64,000 nucleotides of DNA from Demequina sp. NBRC 110051 (GCF_002090055.1 NZ_BBRH01000006.1:292307-356306), one strand, 5' to 3'; positions 53,044 through 61,790 are shown, counted from the first letter of the stretch. Numbers and translations: made by a program. The notes: a model not told the origin generated them from the sequence alone.

Positions 53044-53970
53044 ATGACGCTCTACGTGGTCAAACGCCTCCTCCAGGCCATCCCTGTGTTCTTCGGAACA
53101 ACATTCATCATCTACTTCATGGTGTTCTCCATGCCTGGAGACCCCATCCTGGCGATGTTCGGCGATCGCACGCCGAACCCGGCTGTGGTGGAGGCGCTGC
53201 GCGAGCAGTACAACCTCGATCAGCCCTTCATCGTCCAGTACTTCATTTACATCAAGGACTTCCTCACCGGAAACCTGGGCGCGACCTTCTCGGGTCAGTC
53301 CGTCAACGAGGTGTTCGCCCGCGCCTTCCCTGTGACCCTCAAGCTGGTCACGATCGCGGTGGTCGCGGAGTTCATCCTCGCCGTGGGCTTCGGCCTGCTG
53401 TCGGGCCTGCGTAAGGGCAAGTTCGCCGACCACGCGTCGCTGCTGCTGGCGCTCGTGCTGAACTCGATTCCCCCGTTCGTGGCGCTCTTCATCGCCCAGT
53501 ACTTCATCGGTATCAAGCTGGGGTGGGCACCGGTGACGGTGGGTGCCAACGCGACCTGGGGCGCATTGTTGCTGCCCGGCGTCACCATCGCGCTCACCAT
53601 CTACGTGGTCGGTATGCGTCTGATGCGTGGATCCGTCATCGAGGCCCGCGAGGGCGACTACGTGCGCACCGCGTACGCGAAGGGACTCACGTCCAAGCGC
53701 GTCACGCCCGTGCACGTGGCCCGCAACTCGCTGATCCCGGTCATCACCAACACGGCCGCGAGCTTTGGCGCGTTGATCGCCGGTACCACCGTGACCGAGG
53801 GAATCTTCAACATCCCCGGTATCGGCAAGGTGCTCTACGACGCGATCATCAGGGGCGAGATTCCCACGGTCGTCTCGTTCGTCACCATCCTCACCGTGAT
53901 GTACATCATCGTGAACATCCTGGTGGACCTGCTGTACGCCGTTCTCGACCCGAGGATCCGCTATGTCTGA
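53044..53970 (+). CDS. Oligopeptide ABC transporter permease OppB-like
   Basis: 308 residues with six membrane helices. N-terminal LYVVKRLLQAIPVFFGTTFI and the EAA coupling loop YVRTAYAKGLTSKRVTPVHV are typical of DppB/OppB. It forms half of the channel. Its 3' end overlaps the next permease gene by 8 bp, giving translational coupling. Confidence 0.95.
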   Translation: MTLYVVKRLLQAIPVFFGTTFIIYFMVFSMPGDPILAMFGDRTPNPAVVEALREQYNLDQPFIVQYFIYIKDFLTGNLGATFSGQSVNEVFARAFPVTLKLVTIAVVAEFILAVGFGLLSGLRKGKFADHASLLLALVLNSIPPFVALFIAQYFIGIKLGWAPVTVGANATWGALLLPGVTIALTIYVVGMRLMRGSVIEAREGDYVRTAYAKGLTSKRVTPVHVARNSLIPVITNTAASFGALIAGTTVTEGIFNIPGIGKVLYDAIIRGEIPTVVSFVTILTVMYIIVNILVDLLYAVLDPRIRYV

Positions 53971-54898
53971 CCGCAACGCTCACTACGTCGCCCCTGTCGA
54001 CGAGACCCAGCCGGGTGCGGTCGACCAGGTCAAGCTGTCCGCGCGCAAGTCCAACATGTGGCTCGACGCCTGGCGCGACCTGCGCAAGCGTCCGCTGTTC
54101 TACGTGGCGCTCACGCTGTCCGTGATCTTCCTGGTGATGGCGCTGTTCCCCTCGTGGTTCACGGACGCCGACCCCAACTTCGCGCAGCTGTCCGACAGCA
54201 ATGGTCCCGCGGAGCCCGGCCACCCGTTGGGCTTCAACCGCCAGGGCTACGACGTGTGGTCGCACATTGTGTATGGCGCCAAGACCTCCCTCACGGTGGG
54301 TCTGCTGACCGTCCTCATCACGGGCGTCATCGGCGTTCCCATGGGTGCCATCGCCGGCTACTACGGGGGCTGGGTGGACTCGCTCCTGTCGCGCATTGGC
54401 GACATCTTCTTCTCGATTCCTTACTTCCTCGCGGCCGTGGTCGTGATGAGCGTCCTGAACGACTACCGCAACCCCTTGGTGATCTCGTTCGCCATCGGTG
54501 GATTCGCGTGGGCCTCACTGGCGCGCATTGTGCGTGCCGAGGTACTGAGGAACAAGAACCTCGAGTACGTCATGGCCTCCGAGGCCGTGGGTCGCTCGCG
54601 CGGCTCCACGCTGCTCAAGCACGTGCTTCCCAACTCGATGGGTCCCGTGATCGTGGCCCTCACGCTGTCGCTTGGCGCGGCCATCACCGCGGAGGCGACC
54701 CTGTCCGTCCTCGGTATTGGCCTCAGCGGCTACATCTCGTGGGGTAAAGACATCGCGCAGGCGCAGCAGACGCTGCGTACCGACCCCGCGGTGCTGTTCT
54801 GGCCGTCGCTCGCGCTGACCCTGACCGTGCTCGCGTTCACGTTCCTCGGCGAACTGATCCGCGACGCGCTTGACCCGAAGGCGAGGGCCCGACGATGA
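53963..54898 (+). CDS. Oligopeptide ABC transporter permease OppC-like
   Basis: 311 residues. About 45 cytoplasmic residues precede the first helix (LFYVALTLSVIFLVMALFPS); GFNRQGYDVWSHIVYGAKTS is the conserved periplasmic entry of DppC/OppC, and the EAA loop is YVMASEAVGRSRGSTLLKHV. Overlaps the OppB-like gene by 8 bp and the ATPase gene by 4 bp. Confidence 0.95.
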   Translation: MSDRNAHYVAPVDETQPGAVDQVKLSARKSNMWLDAWRDLRKRPLFYVALTLSVIFLVMALFPSWFTDADPNFAQLSDSNGPAEPGHPLGFNRQGYDVWSHIVYGAKTSLTVGLLTVLITGVIGVPMGAIAGYYGGWVDSLLSRIGDIFFSIPYFLAAVVVMSVLNDYRNPLVISFAIGGFAWASLARIVRAEVLRNKNLEYVMASEAVGRSRGSTLLKHVLPNSMGPVIVALTLSLGAAITAEATLSVLGIGLSGYISWGKDIAQAQQTLRTDPAVLFWPSLALTLTVLAFTFLGELIRDALDPKARARR

Positions 54899-56640
54899 CG
54901 GAAACCATCCCTGTGACCGACTCCCACGGCACCGTGCCGGTGGCGGACCCCCACCAGCCGCTCGTCCAGGTGCGCGACCTCGAGGTCGGGTTCCAGACGC
55001 AGAACGGCATCGTCAAGGCCGTGCGCGGCGTCTCGTTCGACATCTACCCCGGCGAGACCGTGGCGATCGTGGGTGAGTCCGGCTCCGGCAAGTCCACCAC
55101 CGCGACCGCGCTGATGAAGCTGCTGCCTGGCAACGGCGACATCACCGGCGGCGAGGTGCTCGTCGAGGGCACCAACATCGTGGACCACAACGAGAAGCAG
55201 ATGGCGTCCATTCGCGGCGGCATCATCGGCTACGTCCCGCAGGACCCGATGTCGAACCTCAACCCCGTGTGGTCGGTGGGCTTCCAGGTCCGTGAGGCGA
55301 TCCGTGCCAACGGCGTCGCCAACGGCAAGAAGGAGATCGAGGCTCGCGCGGTCGAGGTCCTTCAACAGGCCGGCCTGGGTGACGCCGAGCGCCGCATGAA
55401 GCAGTTTCCGCACCAGTTCTCGGGCGGTATGCGTCAGCGCGTGCTCATCGGTATTGGCCTGGGCGCCGACCCCAAGCTGCTGATTGCGGACGAGCCCACC
55501 TCGGCGCTCGATGTGACGGTGCAGAAGGTCATCCTCGACCACATCGAGTCGCTCACCCGTGACAAGGGCACCGCGGTACTGCTCATCACGCACGACCTGG
55601 GCCTGGCCGCCGAGCGCGCCAGCAAGGTCATCGTGATGAACCAGGGCCGCATCGTCGAGGCCGGTCCCAGTAAGGACCTGCTGACCAACCCGCAGCACCC
55701 GTACACGCAGCGCCTGATCGCGGCGGCCCCGTCGCTCGCGTCGCGTCGTCTCGAGTCCTCCATTGCCGGCGAGAGCCAGGATGCGAAGACGTTCGACGTG
55801 GCGCAGATGGCGGAGCAGCGCGCGGAGGCGGTCGACGCCGATGCCGCTCCCGTCGTTTCGGTGCGCGACCTCACCAAGGTCTTCACCATCCGCAAGGGAG
55901 GGTTCCGATCGGAGCCGTTCACCGCGGTGGACAAGATCAGCTTCGATATCCCCAAGGGCACCACGCTGGCGCTCGTGGGCGAGTCGGGCTCGGGTAAGTC
56001 GACGGCGGCGAAGATGATCCTGGGCCTTGAGGAGCCGACCGCCGGTGAGATCACCGTGGGCGGCACCGCGATGACTGGGGTGTCCCGCAAGGACCTCTTC
56101 AACCTGCGTTCGCGCATGCAGCCGGTGTTCCAGGACCCGTACTCGTCGCTGGACCCGCAGCGCTCGATCGCCTCGAGCATTGCGGAGCCCATGCGCGTGC
56201 ACAAGACGGGCGACAAGGAAGCTCGCCGTGAGCGCGTGCTTGAGCTGCTCGAGCAGGTCTCGCTCCCGGCCGAGCTGTTCAACCGCTACCCGAACGAGCT
56301 GTCCGGCGGTCAGCGTCAGCGCGTGGCGATCGCCCGCGCCTTGGCGCTCAAGCCGGACGTAGTGGTGCTCGATGAGGCGGTCTCCGCGCTCGACGTGCTG
56401 GTCCAGGCGCAGATCCTGCAGCTCCTCGCGGACCTGCAGGCCGAGCTTGGCCTCACCTACCTGTTCATCACGCACGACCTCGCGGTGGTGCGCGTGATCG
56501 CGGACAACGTCGCGGTCATGGAGCGCGGCAAGATCGTCGAGTCCGGTTCCACGGACCAGATCTTCGAGTCCGCCCGCGAGCCCTACACGCAGCGCCTGCT
56601 CGACGCCATCCCCGGCGCCGGGCTGGAGTGGACGGTCTAG
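54895..56640 (+). CDS. Oligopeptide ABC transporter, fused OppD-OppF ATPase
   Basis: 581 residues with two complete ATPase domains. Domain 1 (about 20-285) has GESGSGKST, FSGGMRQRV and LLIADEPTSALDV. Domain 2 (about 315-575) has GESGSGKST, LSGGQRQRVAIA and VVLDEAVSALDV (DEAVS for the usual DEPVS). Each ends with the oligopeptide-type extension HPYTQRLIAAAP / EPYTQRLLDAIP. Fusion of D and F is common in actinobacteria. It completes the transporter. Confidence 0.95.
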   Translation: MTETIPVTDSHGTVPVADPHQPLVQVRDLEVGFQTQNGIVKAVRGVSFDIYPGETVAIVGESGSGKSTTATALMKLLPGNGDITGGEVLVEGTNIVDHNEKQMASIRGGIIGYVPQDPMSNLNPVWSVGFQVREAIRANGVANGKKEIEARAVEVLQQAGLGDAERRMKQFPHQFSGGMRQRVLIGIGLGADPKLLIADEPTSALDVTVQKVILDHIESLTRDKGTAVLLITHDLGLAAERASKVIVMNQGRIVEAGPSKDLLTNPQHPYTQRLIAAAPSLASRRLESSIAGESQDAKTFDVAQMAEQRAEAVDADAAPVVSVRDLTKVFTIRKGGFRSEPFTAVDKISFDIPKGTTLALVGESGSGKSTAAKMILGLEEPTAGEITVGGTAMTGVSRKDLFNLRSRMQPVFQDPYSSLDPQRSIASSIAEPMRVHKTGDKEARRERVLELLEQVSLPAELFNRYPNELSGGQRQRVAIARALALKPDVVVLDEAVSALDVLVQAQILQLLADLQAELGLTYLFITHDLAVVRVIADNVAVMERGKIVESGSTDQIFESAREPYTQRLLDAIPGAGLEWTV

Positions 56641-56658
56641 TCCCGCACGCCTATTGCG

Positions 56659-56695
56659 AACGGCCCGGTATCCCCGTGAGGGGTGCCGGGCCGTT
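56659..56695 (+). terminator. Terminator of the peptide transporter operon
   Basis: Arms 56659-56675 and 56680-56695 pair with one unpaired base around GTGA. Confidence 0.8.
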
Positions 56696-56708
56696 TGCTG
56701 CGTCCTGC

Positions 56709-56756
56709 GAGCCACCTAGTGCCCACTTCTCGTCGGAAGTGGGCACTAGGTGGCTC
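56709..56756. terminator. Perfect 21-bp intergenic hairpin
   Basis: Arms 56709-56729 and 56736-56756 are perfectly complementary around a 6-nt loop. It lies only 13 bp after the previous terminator and before a convergent small gene, so it may act for the opposite strand. A one-mismatch copy of the dispersed motif follows near 56773. Confidence 0.7.
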
Positions 56757-56790
56757 CTAGCAAGCGTGCGGCCAATGCCGTGGCCGGGCT

Positions 56791-56994
56791 TCAGTCCCGT
56801 CTCGCCACTCGGGGTGGCTCGGGGAGGATCGCCGCGTCCGCGATTCCGAAGGCGGGGATCACGACCTCGCAGCCGTCGTCGGTGACGAGCGGGTGTCCTG
56901 GCACCGGTGCAGGCGCGGGCAGCACCTTCTCGCTGGCCATCTCGTCGAGGGCCTCGTTGGCGCCGGGATTGAACACGGCGTTGAGTCCGTCCAT
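56791..56994 (-). CDS. Small conserved actinobacterial protein (DUF6191-like)
   Basis: 67 residues. The N-terminal MDGLNAVFNPGANEALDEMA resembles the short actinobacterial proteins that begin with an FNPG motif followed by an acidic helix. The C-terminal half (HPLVTDDGCEVVIPAFG) has no known motif. No function known. TACGGT on the minus strand ends 6 nt before the ATG, fitting a leaderless mRNA. Divergent from ychF, 77 bp apart. Confidence 0.6.
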   Translation of the reverse strand: MDGLNAVFNPGANEALDEMASEKVLPAPAPVPGHPLVTDDGCEVVIPAFGIADAAILPEPPRVARRD

Positions 56995-57000
56995 AGCCCT

Positions 57001-57006
57001 ACCGTA
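57001..57006 (-). promoter_or_regulatory. -10 box (TACGGT) of leaderless promoter for the small DUF6191-like gene
   Basis: On the minus strand TACGGT ends 6 nt before ATG 56994. Confidence 0.4.
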
Positions 57007-57057
57007 TGCGGGATGGGCGAGCGCCGCCCGCCGAACCCGCGCATCGGCCATCCCCAC

Positions 57058-57063
57058 TAGAAT
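57058..57063 (+). promoter_or_regulatory. -10 box (TAGAAT) of leaderless promoter for ychF
   Basis: TAGAAT ends 8 nt before GTG 57072. Confidence 0.5.
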
Positions 57064-57071
57064 GAACGACC

Positions 57072-58157
57072 GTGGCTCTCACTATTGGAATCGTCGGTCT
57101 GCCCAACGTGGGCAAGTCCACCCTGTTCAACGCTCTGACCCGCGCGGAGGTGCTCGCGGCGAACTACCCGTTCGCGACGATCGAGCCCAACGTCGGCGTG
57201 GTCCCGCTGCCCGACGCGCGCCTGGGCAAGCTGGCGGAGATCTTCGGCTCCGAGAAGCAGCTGCCCGCGACCGTGTCCTTCGTGGATATCGCCGGCATCG
57301 TCAAGGGTGCTTCCGAGGGCGAGGGGCTGGGCAACGCGTTCCTCGCGAACATCCGTGAGGCCGACGCGATCTGCCAGGTCACCCGCGCTTTCGAGGACAC
57401 CGACGTCACCCGCGTCGAGGGTTCGACGGACGAGGCCGGCGACCTCGAGACCATCTCGACCGAGTTGATACTCGCGGACCTGCAGACCATCGACAAGGTG
57501 CTGCCGCGCCTCGAGAAGGAAGTGAAGATCAAGAGGGGCTCGCCCGAGCAGCTCGCCGCCGTGCAGCAGGCCAAGGAGGTCCTCGAGGCCGGCCAGACGC
57601 TGTTCGCCGGTGCAGCCGCCGCCGGCATCGACACGGCGCTCCTGCGCGAGTTCAACCTGCTGACGACGAAGCCCTTCATTTACGTCTTCAACACCGACGA
57701 CGCCGGCCTGATGGACGAGGACCGCAAGGCCTCGCTCGCCGCGCTCGTCGCTCCCGCGAAGGCGATTTTCCTCGACGCCAAGTTCGAGTCCGAGCTGATC
57801 GAGCTGGATGGCGACGAGGCGCGCGAGATGCTCGAGTCCACCGGCCAGAGCGAGTCCGGCCTGGACCAGCTCGCGCACGTGGGCTTCGACACCCTCGGCC
57901 TCCAGACCTACCTCACCGCAGGCCCCAAGGAATCGCGCGCGTGGACGATCCCCAAGGGTGCGACCGCGCCTCAGGCCGCCGGCGTCATTCACACGGACTT
58001 CGAGCGTGGCTTCATCAAGGCCGAGGTCGTGTCGTTCGACGACCTGGTCGAGCACGGCTCGATGGCCGATGCCAAGGCCGCCGGCCGTGTGCGCATGGAG
58101 GGCAAGGACTACGTCATGGCCGACGGCGACGTGGTCGAGTTCAGGTTCAACGTGTAG
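57072..58157 (+). CDS. ychF: Ribosome-binding ATPase/GTPase YchF
   Basis: 361 residues. OBG-type G domain: GLPNVGKSTLFNALTRAEVL, then ANYPFATIEPNVGVVPLPD, then VDIAGIVKGASEGEGLGNAF; a coiled coil follows and a C-terminal TGS domain (WTIPKGATAPQAAGVIHTDF, ending VVEFRFNV). YchF hydrolyses ATP preferentially and binds the ribosome. The gene is intact. Its last ~30 bp serve as the first member of a repeat family that continues for 5.7 kb downstream, which suggests that the 3' end is an integration target. Confidence 0.97.
   Translation: MALTIGIVGLPNVGKSTLFNALTRAEVLAANYPFATIEPNVGVVPLPDARLGKLAEIFGSEKQLPATVSFVDIAGIVKGASEGEGLGNAFLANIREADAICQVTRAFEDTDVTRVEGSTDEAGDLETISTELILADLQTIDKVLPRLEKEVKIKRGSPEQLAAVQQAKEVLEAGQTLFAGAAAAGIDTALLREFNLLTTKPFIYVFNTDDAGLMDEDRKASLAALVAPAKAIFLDAKFESELIELDGDEAREMLESTGQSESGLDQLAHVGFDTLGLQTYLTAGPKESRAWTIPKGATAPQAAGVIHTDFERGFIKAEVVSFDDLVEHGSMADAKAAGRVRMEGKDYVMADGDVVEFRFNV
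58128..58157 (+). repeat. Repeat site A: 3' end of ychF (putative attachment site)
   Basis: The last ten codons of ychF, coding DVVEFRFNV and stop. This is the probable original chromosomal site. Compare sites B-F downstream, which keep the core and, mostly, the reading frame. Confidence 0.8.
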
Positions 58158-58171
58158 CGTCCAGCTGCCGC

Positions 58172-58208
58172 CGAGACCCCGCTGCTCCGAGTGAGCGGCG
58201 GGGTCTCG
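58172..58208 (+). terminator. ychF terminator
   Basis: 16-nt arms 58172-58187 and 58193-58208 pair (one G-U) around CGAGT, followed by CGTTTG. Confidence 0.85.
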
Positions 58209-58317
58209 CGTTTGTTGGCGGGCCGTGACCCCCGTCGTCGAGCCGACAGAATCGGACATGGATGATCGGGCGCGACAGTCGCCTGACCGGCGATGGTGGA
58301 CCTCGAAGGAGGTAAAC

Positions 58318-59184
58318 ATGATCGAGGTGCTCAATCGGCTGGTCGACGAGATCGAACTCAGCTCGGGCGACCAGGTCGACGTCGACGATGTCGCAGGCGG
58401 CCTTGGCACGACGGGTTATCACCTCCGGCGGATGTTCTCGTCTTTGGCGGGCATGCCCGTGTCCGAGTACGTGCGCCGCCGCCGCATGACCGTCGCGGCG
58501 TCGGACGTGATCGACGGCGAGGATCTCCTCACGATCGCCGTGCGCTACGGATACTCGTCGGTCGAGGCGTTCGGTCGGGCATTCCGTTCCGTGCACGGAG
58601 CGAGCCACGGAGACATTCGCCGCGACGGCGGTCCCCTTCGACCCCAACCCATTCTCAGGTTCCGCCTGACCGTCGAAGGGAGCTCCGCCATGGACGCCCG
58701 AATCATCGAGAAGCCCCCGTTCCGCCTCATCGGTCACACCGTGCGTGTGCCGCTGATCCACGAGGGCGTAAATCCGCACATCCAGCAGCACATCGCCTCG
58801 CTGCCCATCGAGGAGCATGCCCGTCTCAAGGCCTTGAGCAGCGAGGAGCCTCGGGGCCTGCTGCAGGTGAGCGCGGACGTGGAACCCGACTACACCGAGG
58901 GAAGCGAGACGACCTACCTCCACGGCGTGGCGGTCGATGCCGACTTTGAACTGCCGGCCGACCTCGACGAGATCGCGGTCGATGCAGGGCCGTGGGTGGT
59001 GTTGCGCACCTCCGGCCCCTACCCGGCGGCGCTTCAGTCCGCCTACGTCGCATCGGCGACGGAGTGGTTCCCCTCCAACCCGTGGCGGCTCCGCCCCGGA
59101 CCATCGATCGTCGCGGTCCTCGACCGTGCGCAGGATTTCAGCGCGGCGACCTGCGAACTGTGGTTCCCCATAGAACGCGCGTGA
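58318..59184 (+). CDS. AraC-family regulator with GyrI-like effector domain
   Basis: 288 residues from ATG 58318 behind a perfect GAAGGAGGT site. Two helix-turn-helices fill the first ~105 residues (LGTTGYHLRRMFSSLAGMPV, then LTIAVRYGYSSVEAFGRAFR). A GyrI-like ligand-binding domain follows from about 125 to the end, where RLIGHTVRVPLIHEGV opens the fold. Such proteins (Rob/BmrR logic) sense drug-like molecules and activate efflux or detoxification genes. It is the only gene between repeats A and B. Confidence 0.9.
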   Translation: MIEVLNRLVDEIELSSGDQVDVDDVAGGLGTTGYHLRRMFSSLAGMPVSEYVRRRRMTVAASDVIDGEDLLTIAVRYGYSSVEAFGRAFRSVHGASHGDIRRDGGPLRPQPILRFRLTVEGSSAMDARIIEKPPFRLIGHTVRVPLIHEGVNPHIQQHIASLPIEEHARLKALSSEEPRGLLQVSADVEPDYTEGSETTYLHGVAVDADFELPADLDEIAVDAGPWVVLRTSGPYPAALQSAYVASATEWFPSNPWRLRPGPSIVAVLDRAQDFSAATCELWFPIERA

Positions 59185-59236
59185 GCAGCCGCCGGCCCGG
59201 TCCGTAGGGTCCGGGCCGGACGGCGCTCACACGTTG

Positions 59237-59277
59237 TTCGGCCACGGAACGCGGTGGAGTTCCGCTTCAAGGTGTGA
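59237..59277 (+). repeat. Repeat site B
   Basis: Begins ttcggccacggaacgcggtg and runs to TGA. Read in frame it codes NAVEFRFKV and stop, nearly the YchF C-terminus. Its 5' half matches sites D and F better than it matches ychF. Confidence 0.75.
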
Positions 59278-59306
59278 CGCTTCGCATCCCTCAGGGGCGG
59301 CCGGCA

Positions 59307-59696
59307 TCAGTCAATGGTCTGTACGACCTGCACCAGATGCCCGTCGGGGTCCTCGGCCCAGGCGATGAGCAGGCGGTCGAGCCATCGCGACGGCAGTGTG
59401 ACGGGACGAGCGCCGAGCGAGACGAGCCGGGCAAAGCCGGACGGTACGTCGTCGGTCCAGAGGATCACCGCTGCGCGCTGGCCGTCGGCGATCGGGTTGA
59501 GGCCGTGGTCTTCGCGGGTGCTGGTCTCCGTCGCGAGACCGATCCGGTAGCCGTCGAGGACGAGATCGACATGGATGGGTGTTCCCGTCGTTGGCGTGCG
59601 GAACGCCTCCTCGAAGCCGAGCGCGACGTAGAACGTGACAGCACGGTTGATGTCGCGCGTGAACAGAACGATCTGAGGTGCCCGGAATAGGTCCAT
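59307..59696 (-). CDS. VOC (glyoxalase/bleomycin-resistance) family protein
   Basis: 129 residues from ATG 59696. Paired beta-alpha-beta-beta-beta modules: APQIVLFTRDINRAVTFYVA at the N-terminus, IHVDLVLDGYRIGLATETST in the middle, and WAEDPDGHLVQVVQT at the end carrying the usual E/H metal positions. Members include antibiotic-binding proteins, dioxygenases and glyoxalases; the substrate cannot be told. It is the only gene between repeats B and C and is transcribed against the direction of the repeats. Confidence 0.88.
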   Translation of the reverse strand: MDLFRAPQIVLFTRDINRAVTFYVALGFEEAFRTPTTGTPIHVDLVLDGYRIGLATETSTREDHGLNPIADGQRAAVILWTDDVPSGFARLVSLGARPVTLPSRWLDRLLIAWAEDPDGHLVQVVQTID

Positions 59697-59783
59697 TCGA
59701 CGAGTCTGGTGTCGCCCGACCCGTGTCGCAACAAGTCGCATGACAGACGCGCTGTCGCTAGGTGGTGCGCCGAGGTTGGTATG

Positions 59784-59818
59784 TGCAGAGACGTGGTCGA
59801 GTTCAGGTTCGGGGGTAG
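59784..59818 (+). repeat. Repeat site C, 21 bp identical to the ychF end
   Basis: 59790-59810 repeats 21 bp of the ychF 3' end exactly (inside 58129-58150), coding DVVEFRF. After that it diverges to GGS instead of NV-stop. It is the copy closest to ychF, so it is the most recent or least eroded. Confidence 0.85.
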
Positions 59819-59938
59819 TTCCAATTCCACCTCTGGCCGCAGATCCGATACGGGTGCTCGAGTCGGGTATCCGGGTGGTCGCCGAGCGCGCTGGACTCGC
59901 GCGCCACCCTGATGCGAACTGGGCTCTGCGCGCGATGC

Positions 59939-60535
59939 CTACGCGGTGGGCTGGAGTGCGCCGAAGCTTCGGCGCAGGAGTTCGAGCGCGCTGTCCGAGG
60001 AATTGGCCTCTGCCCACGTGGTGAGCGCGATGTCGAAGCACGCGAGGGAGGCCTGGACGATGGTCTCGGCCCGCAGAGTTCGATCGTCGCCGTCGAGTCG
60101 CTCGGTGACCACGGGCGTGAGCATACGGGCCCACAGCAGGTGCTTCTCGAGGTTCCTGGCGCGCAGTGCCGGCGTGGTGCCGAGGACCCGCATCGCCTTC
60201 TTGCCCTGAGTCTCGTTCCTGCCCGGGGTGGCGAGCAGCGCCTCGTAGGAGGCGAGGAGAGCATCCCAGATCGGCTCGTCGGACGGACGTGCCACGAGCT
60301 GATCCCGCACGTGCTCGCCCCAGCCGGCGGGATCGCCGATGACGGTGTCCTCCTTCGCCGGGAAATACCGATGCACGCTGCGCGGCGAGACGCCGACCGC
60401 GGCGGCGATCTGCTCGACCGTGACGTTGTCGAAACCGTGCTCGTCGAACAGGTCCACCGCTACCTCGGAGATGCGTGCACGGACCGCGTCGCGCGCGATG
60501 GCGCGCGTGCCGCCGGGTCGGGTGAAGTCGCTCAT
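59939..60535 (-). CDS. TetR-family transcriptional regulator
   Basis: 198 residues from ATG 60535. N-terminal helix-turn-helix at about 30-60 (VTVEQIAAAVGVSPRSVHRY, then FPAKEDTV). The C-terminal ligand domain resembles the TetR_C acyl-CoA-reductase-like actinobacterial group, but the ligand is unknown. It is divergent from the aldo/keto reductase gene with 84 bp between starts, the usual layout of a repressor and its target. TATGAT ends 6 nt before its start. Confidence 0.92.
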   Translation of the reverse strand: MSDFTRPGGTRAIARDAVRARISEVAVDLFDEHGFDNVTVEQIAAAVGVSPRSVHRYFPAKEDTVIGDPAGWGEHVRDQLVARPSDEPIWDALLASYEALLATPGRNETQGKKAMRVLGTTPALRARNLEKHLLWARMLTPVVTERLDGDDRTLRAETIVQASLACFDIALTTWAEANSSDSALELLRRSFGALQPTA

Positions 60536-60541
60536 AGATCC

Positions 60542-60547
60542 ATCATA
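60542..60547 (-). promoter_or_regulatory. -10 box (TATGAT) of leaderless promoter for the TetR gene
   Basis: On the minus strand TATGAT ends 6 nt before ATG 60535, the best -10 match in the window. Confidence 0.55.
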
Positions 60548-60570
60548 TCGCGCCAAAAGTGGCAGAGACT

Positions 60571-60592
60571 GACAGATTAGACGTACACTGTC
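60571..60592. promoter_or_regulatory. Candidate TetR operator
   Basis: GACAG and CTGTC flank a 12-bp centre that includes TACACT (60584-60589), a possible -10 box for the reductase gene. Placement between the divergent genes fits autoregulation; the arms are short. Confidence 0.35.
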
Positions 60593-60619
60593 GTTAAGTC
60601 ACGTGAGAAGGGAAATCCT

Positions 60620-61555
60620 ATGGAACAGCGCATCCTCGGCCGCAAGGGCCTCGCCGTCTCCGCCATCGGCTACGGCGCGATGGGCACAGCAGTCGGTTAC
60701 GGCCCGACCGACGACACCGAGTCCATTGCCGCGATCCGCGCCGCGCACGACCTCGGCGTCAACCACTTCGACACCGCCGAGATGTACGGCTGGGGCGTCG
60801 GCGAGCAGCTGCTCGGCGCCGCGCTCGCGCCGATCCGCGATCAGGTCACCATCGCCACGAAGTTCGGTTTCACTCCGACGTTCGCCCCGAACTCGCAGCT
60901 CGACCACGTGCGCAACGTCGTCGACAACAGCCTGCGTAACCTCGGCGTCGACCACATCGACGTGCTCTATCAGCACGTGCACGACCCGGCCGTCCCCGTC
61001 GAGGACGTCGTCGGCGTGATGAAGGAATACGTCGACGCAGGCAAGGTCAAGTACCTCGGACTGTCCAACACCACGCCGGACAACGTGCGCCTCGCGCACG
61101 AGGTTCACCCCATCTCCGTGGTGCAGACCGAATACTCGATCTTCGCCCGCGAGTCTGAGGTGTTCTTCCCCGTGCTCGAGGAGCTCGGCATCGGCTTCGT
61201 CGCCTACTCGCCGCTCGCGCGCGGGTTCCTCAGCGGCGCGGTCAAGCCCCGTAGCGAGTACGGCCCGCACGACTTCCGTCAGCACATCCCGTGGTGGGCC
61301 CCTGAGAACTACGACGCGAACGTCGCGATCGTCGAGGCGCTCACCGCGCTCGCCGAAGAGAAGGACGCGACTCTCGCGCAGCTCGCCATCGCCTGGCTAC
61401 TCGCCCAGAAGGACTACATCGTCCCCATCCCCGGCTCGCGCAACCCCGCACGCGTCGCCCAGAACATCGCTTCCGCGAGCATCGTCCTGACCGATGCCGA
61501 CCTCGCACGCATCGCTGAGATCGCACCGAACGGAGGAGTGGTGGCGGGACGCTGA
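60620..61555 (+). CDS. Aldo/keto reductase
   Basis: 311 residues with GAAGGGA before the ATG. The catalytic tetrad is visible: Asp and Tyr in VNHFDTAEMYGWGVGEQLLG, Lys in IATKFGF, His in VLYQHVHDPAVP. The NADPH-binding C-terminus has VPIPGSRNPARVAQNIASA. It resembles the AKR group that includes general stress and methylglyoxal reductases. It is probably controlled by the divergent TetR. Cargo between repeats C and D. Confidence 0.94.
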   Translation: MEQRILGRKGLAVSAIGYGAMGTAVGYGPTDDTESIAAIRAAHDLGVNHFDTAEMYGWGVGEQLLGAALAPIRDQVTIATKFGFTPTFAPNSQLDHVRNVVDNSLRNLGVDHIDVLYQHVHDPAVPVEDVVGVMKEYVDAGKVKYLGLSNTTPDNVRLAHEVHPISVVQTEYSIFARESEVFFPVLEELGIGFVAYSPLARGFLSGAVKPRSEYGPHDFRQHIPWWAPENYDANVAIVEALTALAEEKDATLAQLAIAWLLAQKDYIVPIPGSRNPARVAQNIASASIVLTDADLARIAEIAPNGGVVAGR

Positions 61556-61642
61556 TCGTGGCTCCAGCCTGACCGGCGGGCATCTCGAGCGTTGGGGCGC
61601 TCGGGATGCCCGCGTCCCCCAACCGCGAGTCGTCACAGGTTT

Positions 61643-61680
61643 TTCGGCTGCGGAACGTGGTGGAGTTCAGGTTTAACGCC
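61643..61680 (+). repeat. Repeat site D
   Basis: Begins ttcggctgcggaacgtggtg and codes RNVVEFRFNA in frame, running on instead of stopping. The 5' half is shared with B and F. Confidence 0.8.
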
Positions 61681-61784
61681 GAGTTTTCGTCGCAGGTCTC
61701 CCGCATACAAACGGCGTCCACCGTGCCTGGCCTCACAGGGGGAAGCGATCTGTCTGCTTCCTCGACCGTTGGCGAGACGGACTC

Positions 61785-61790
61785 TATCCT
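61785..61790 (+). promoter_or_regulatory. -10 box (TATCCT) of leaderless promoter for the MntA/HepT pair
   Basis: TATCCT ends 6 nt before ATG 61797, so the toxin-antitoxin pair has its own promoter within its cassette. Confidence 0.45.
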
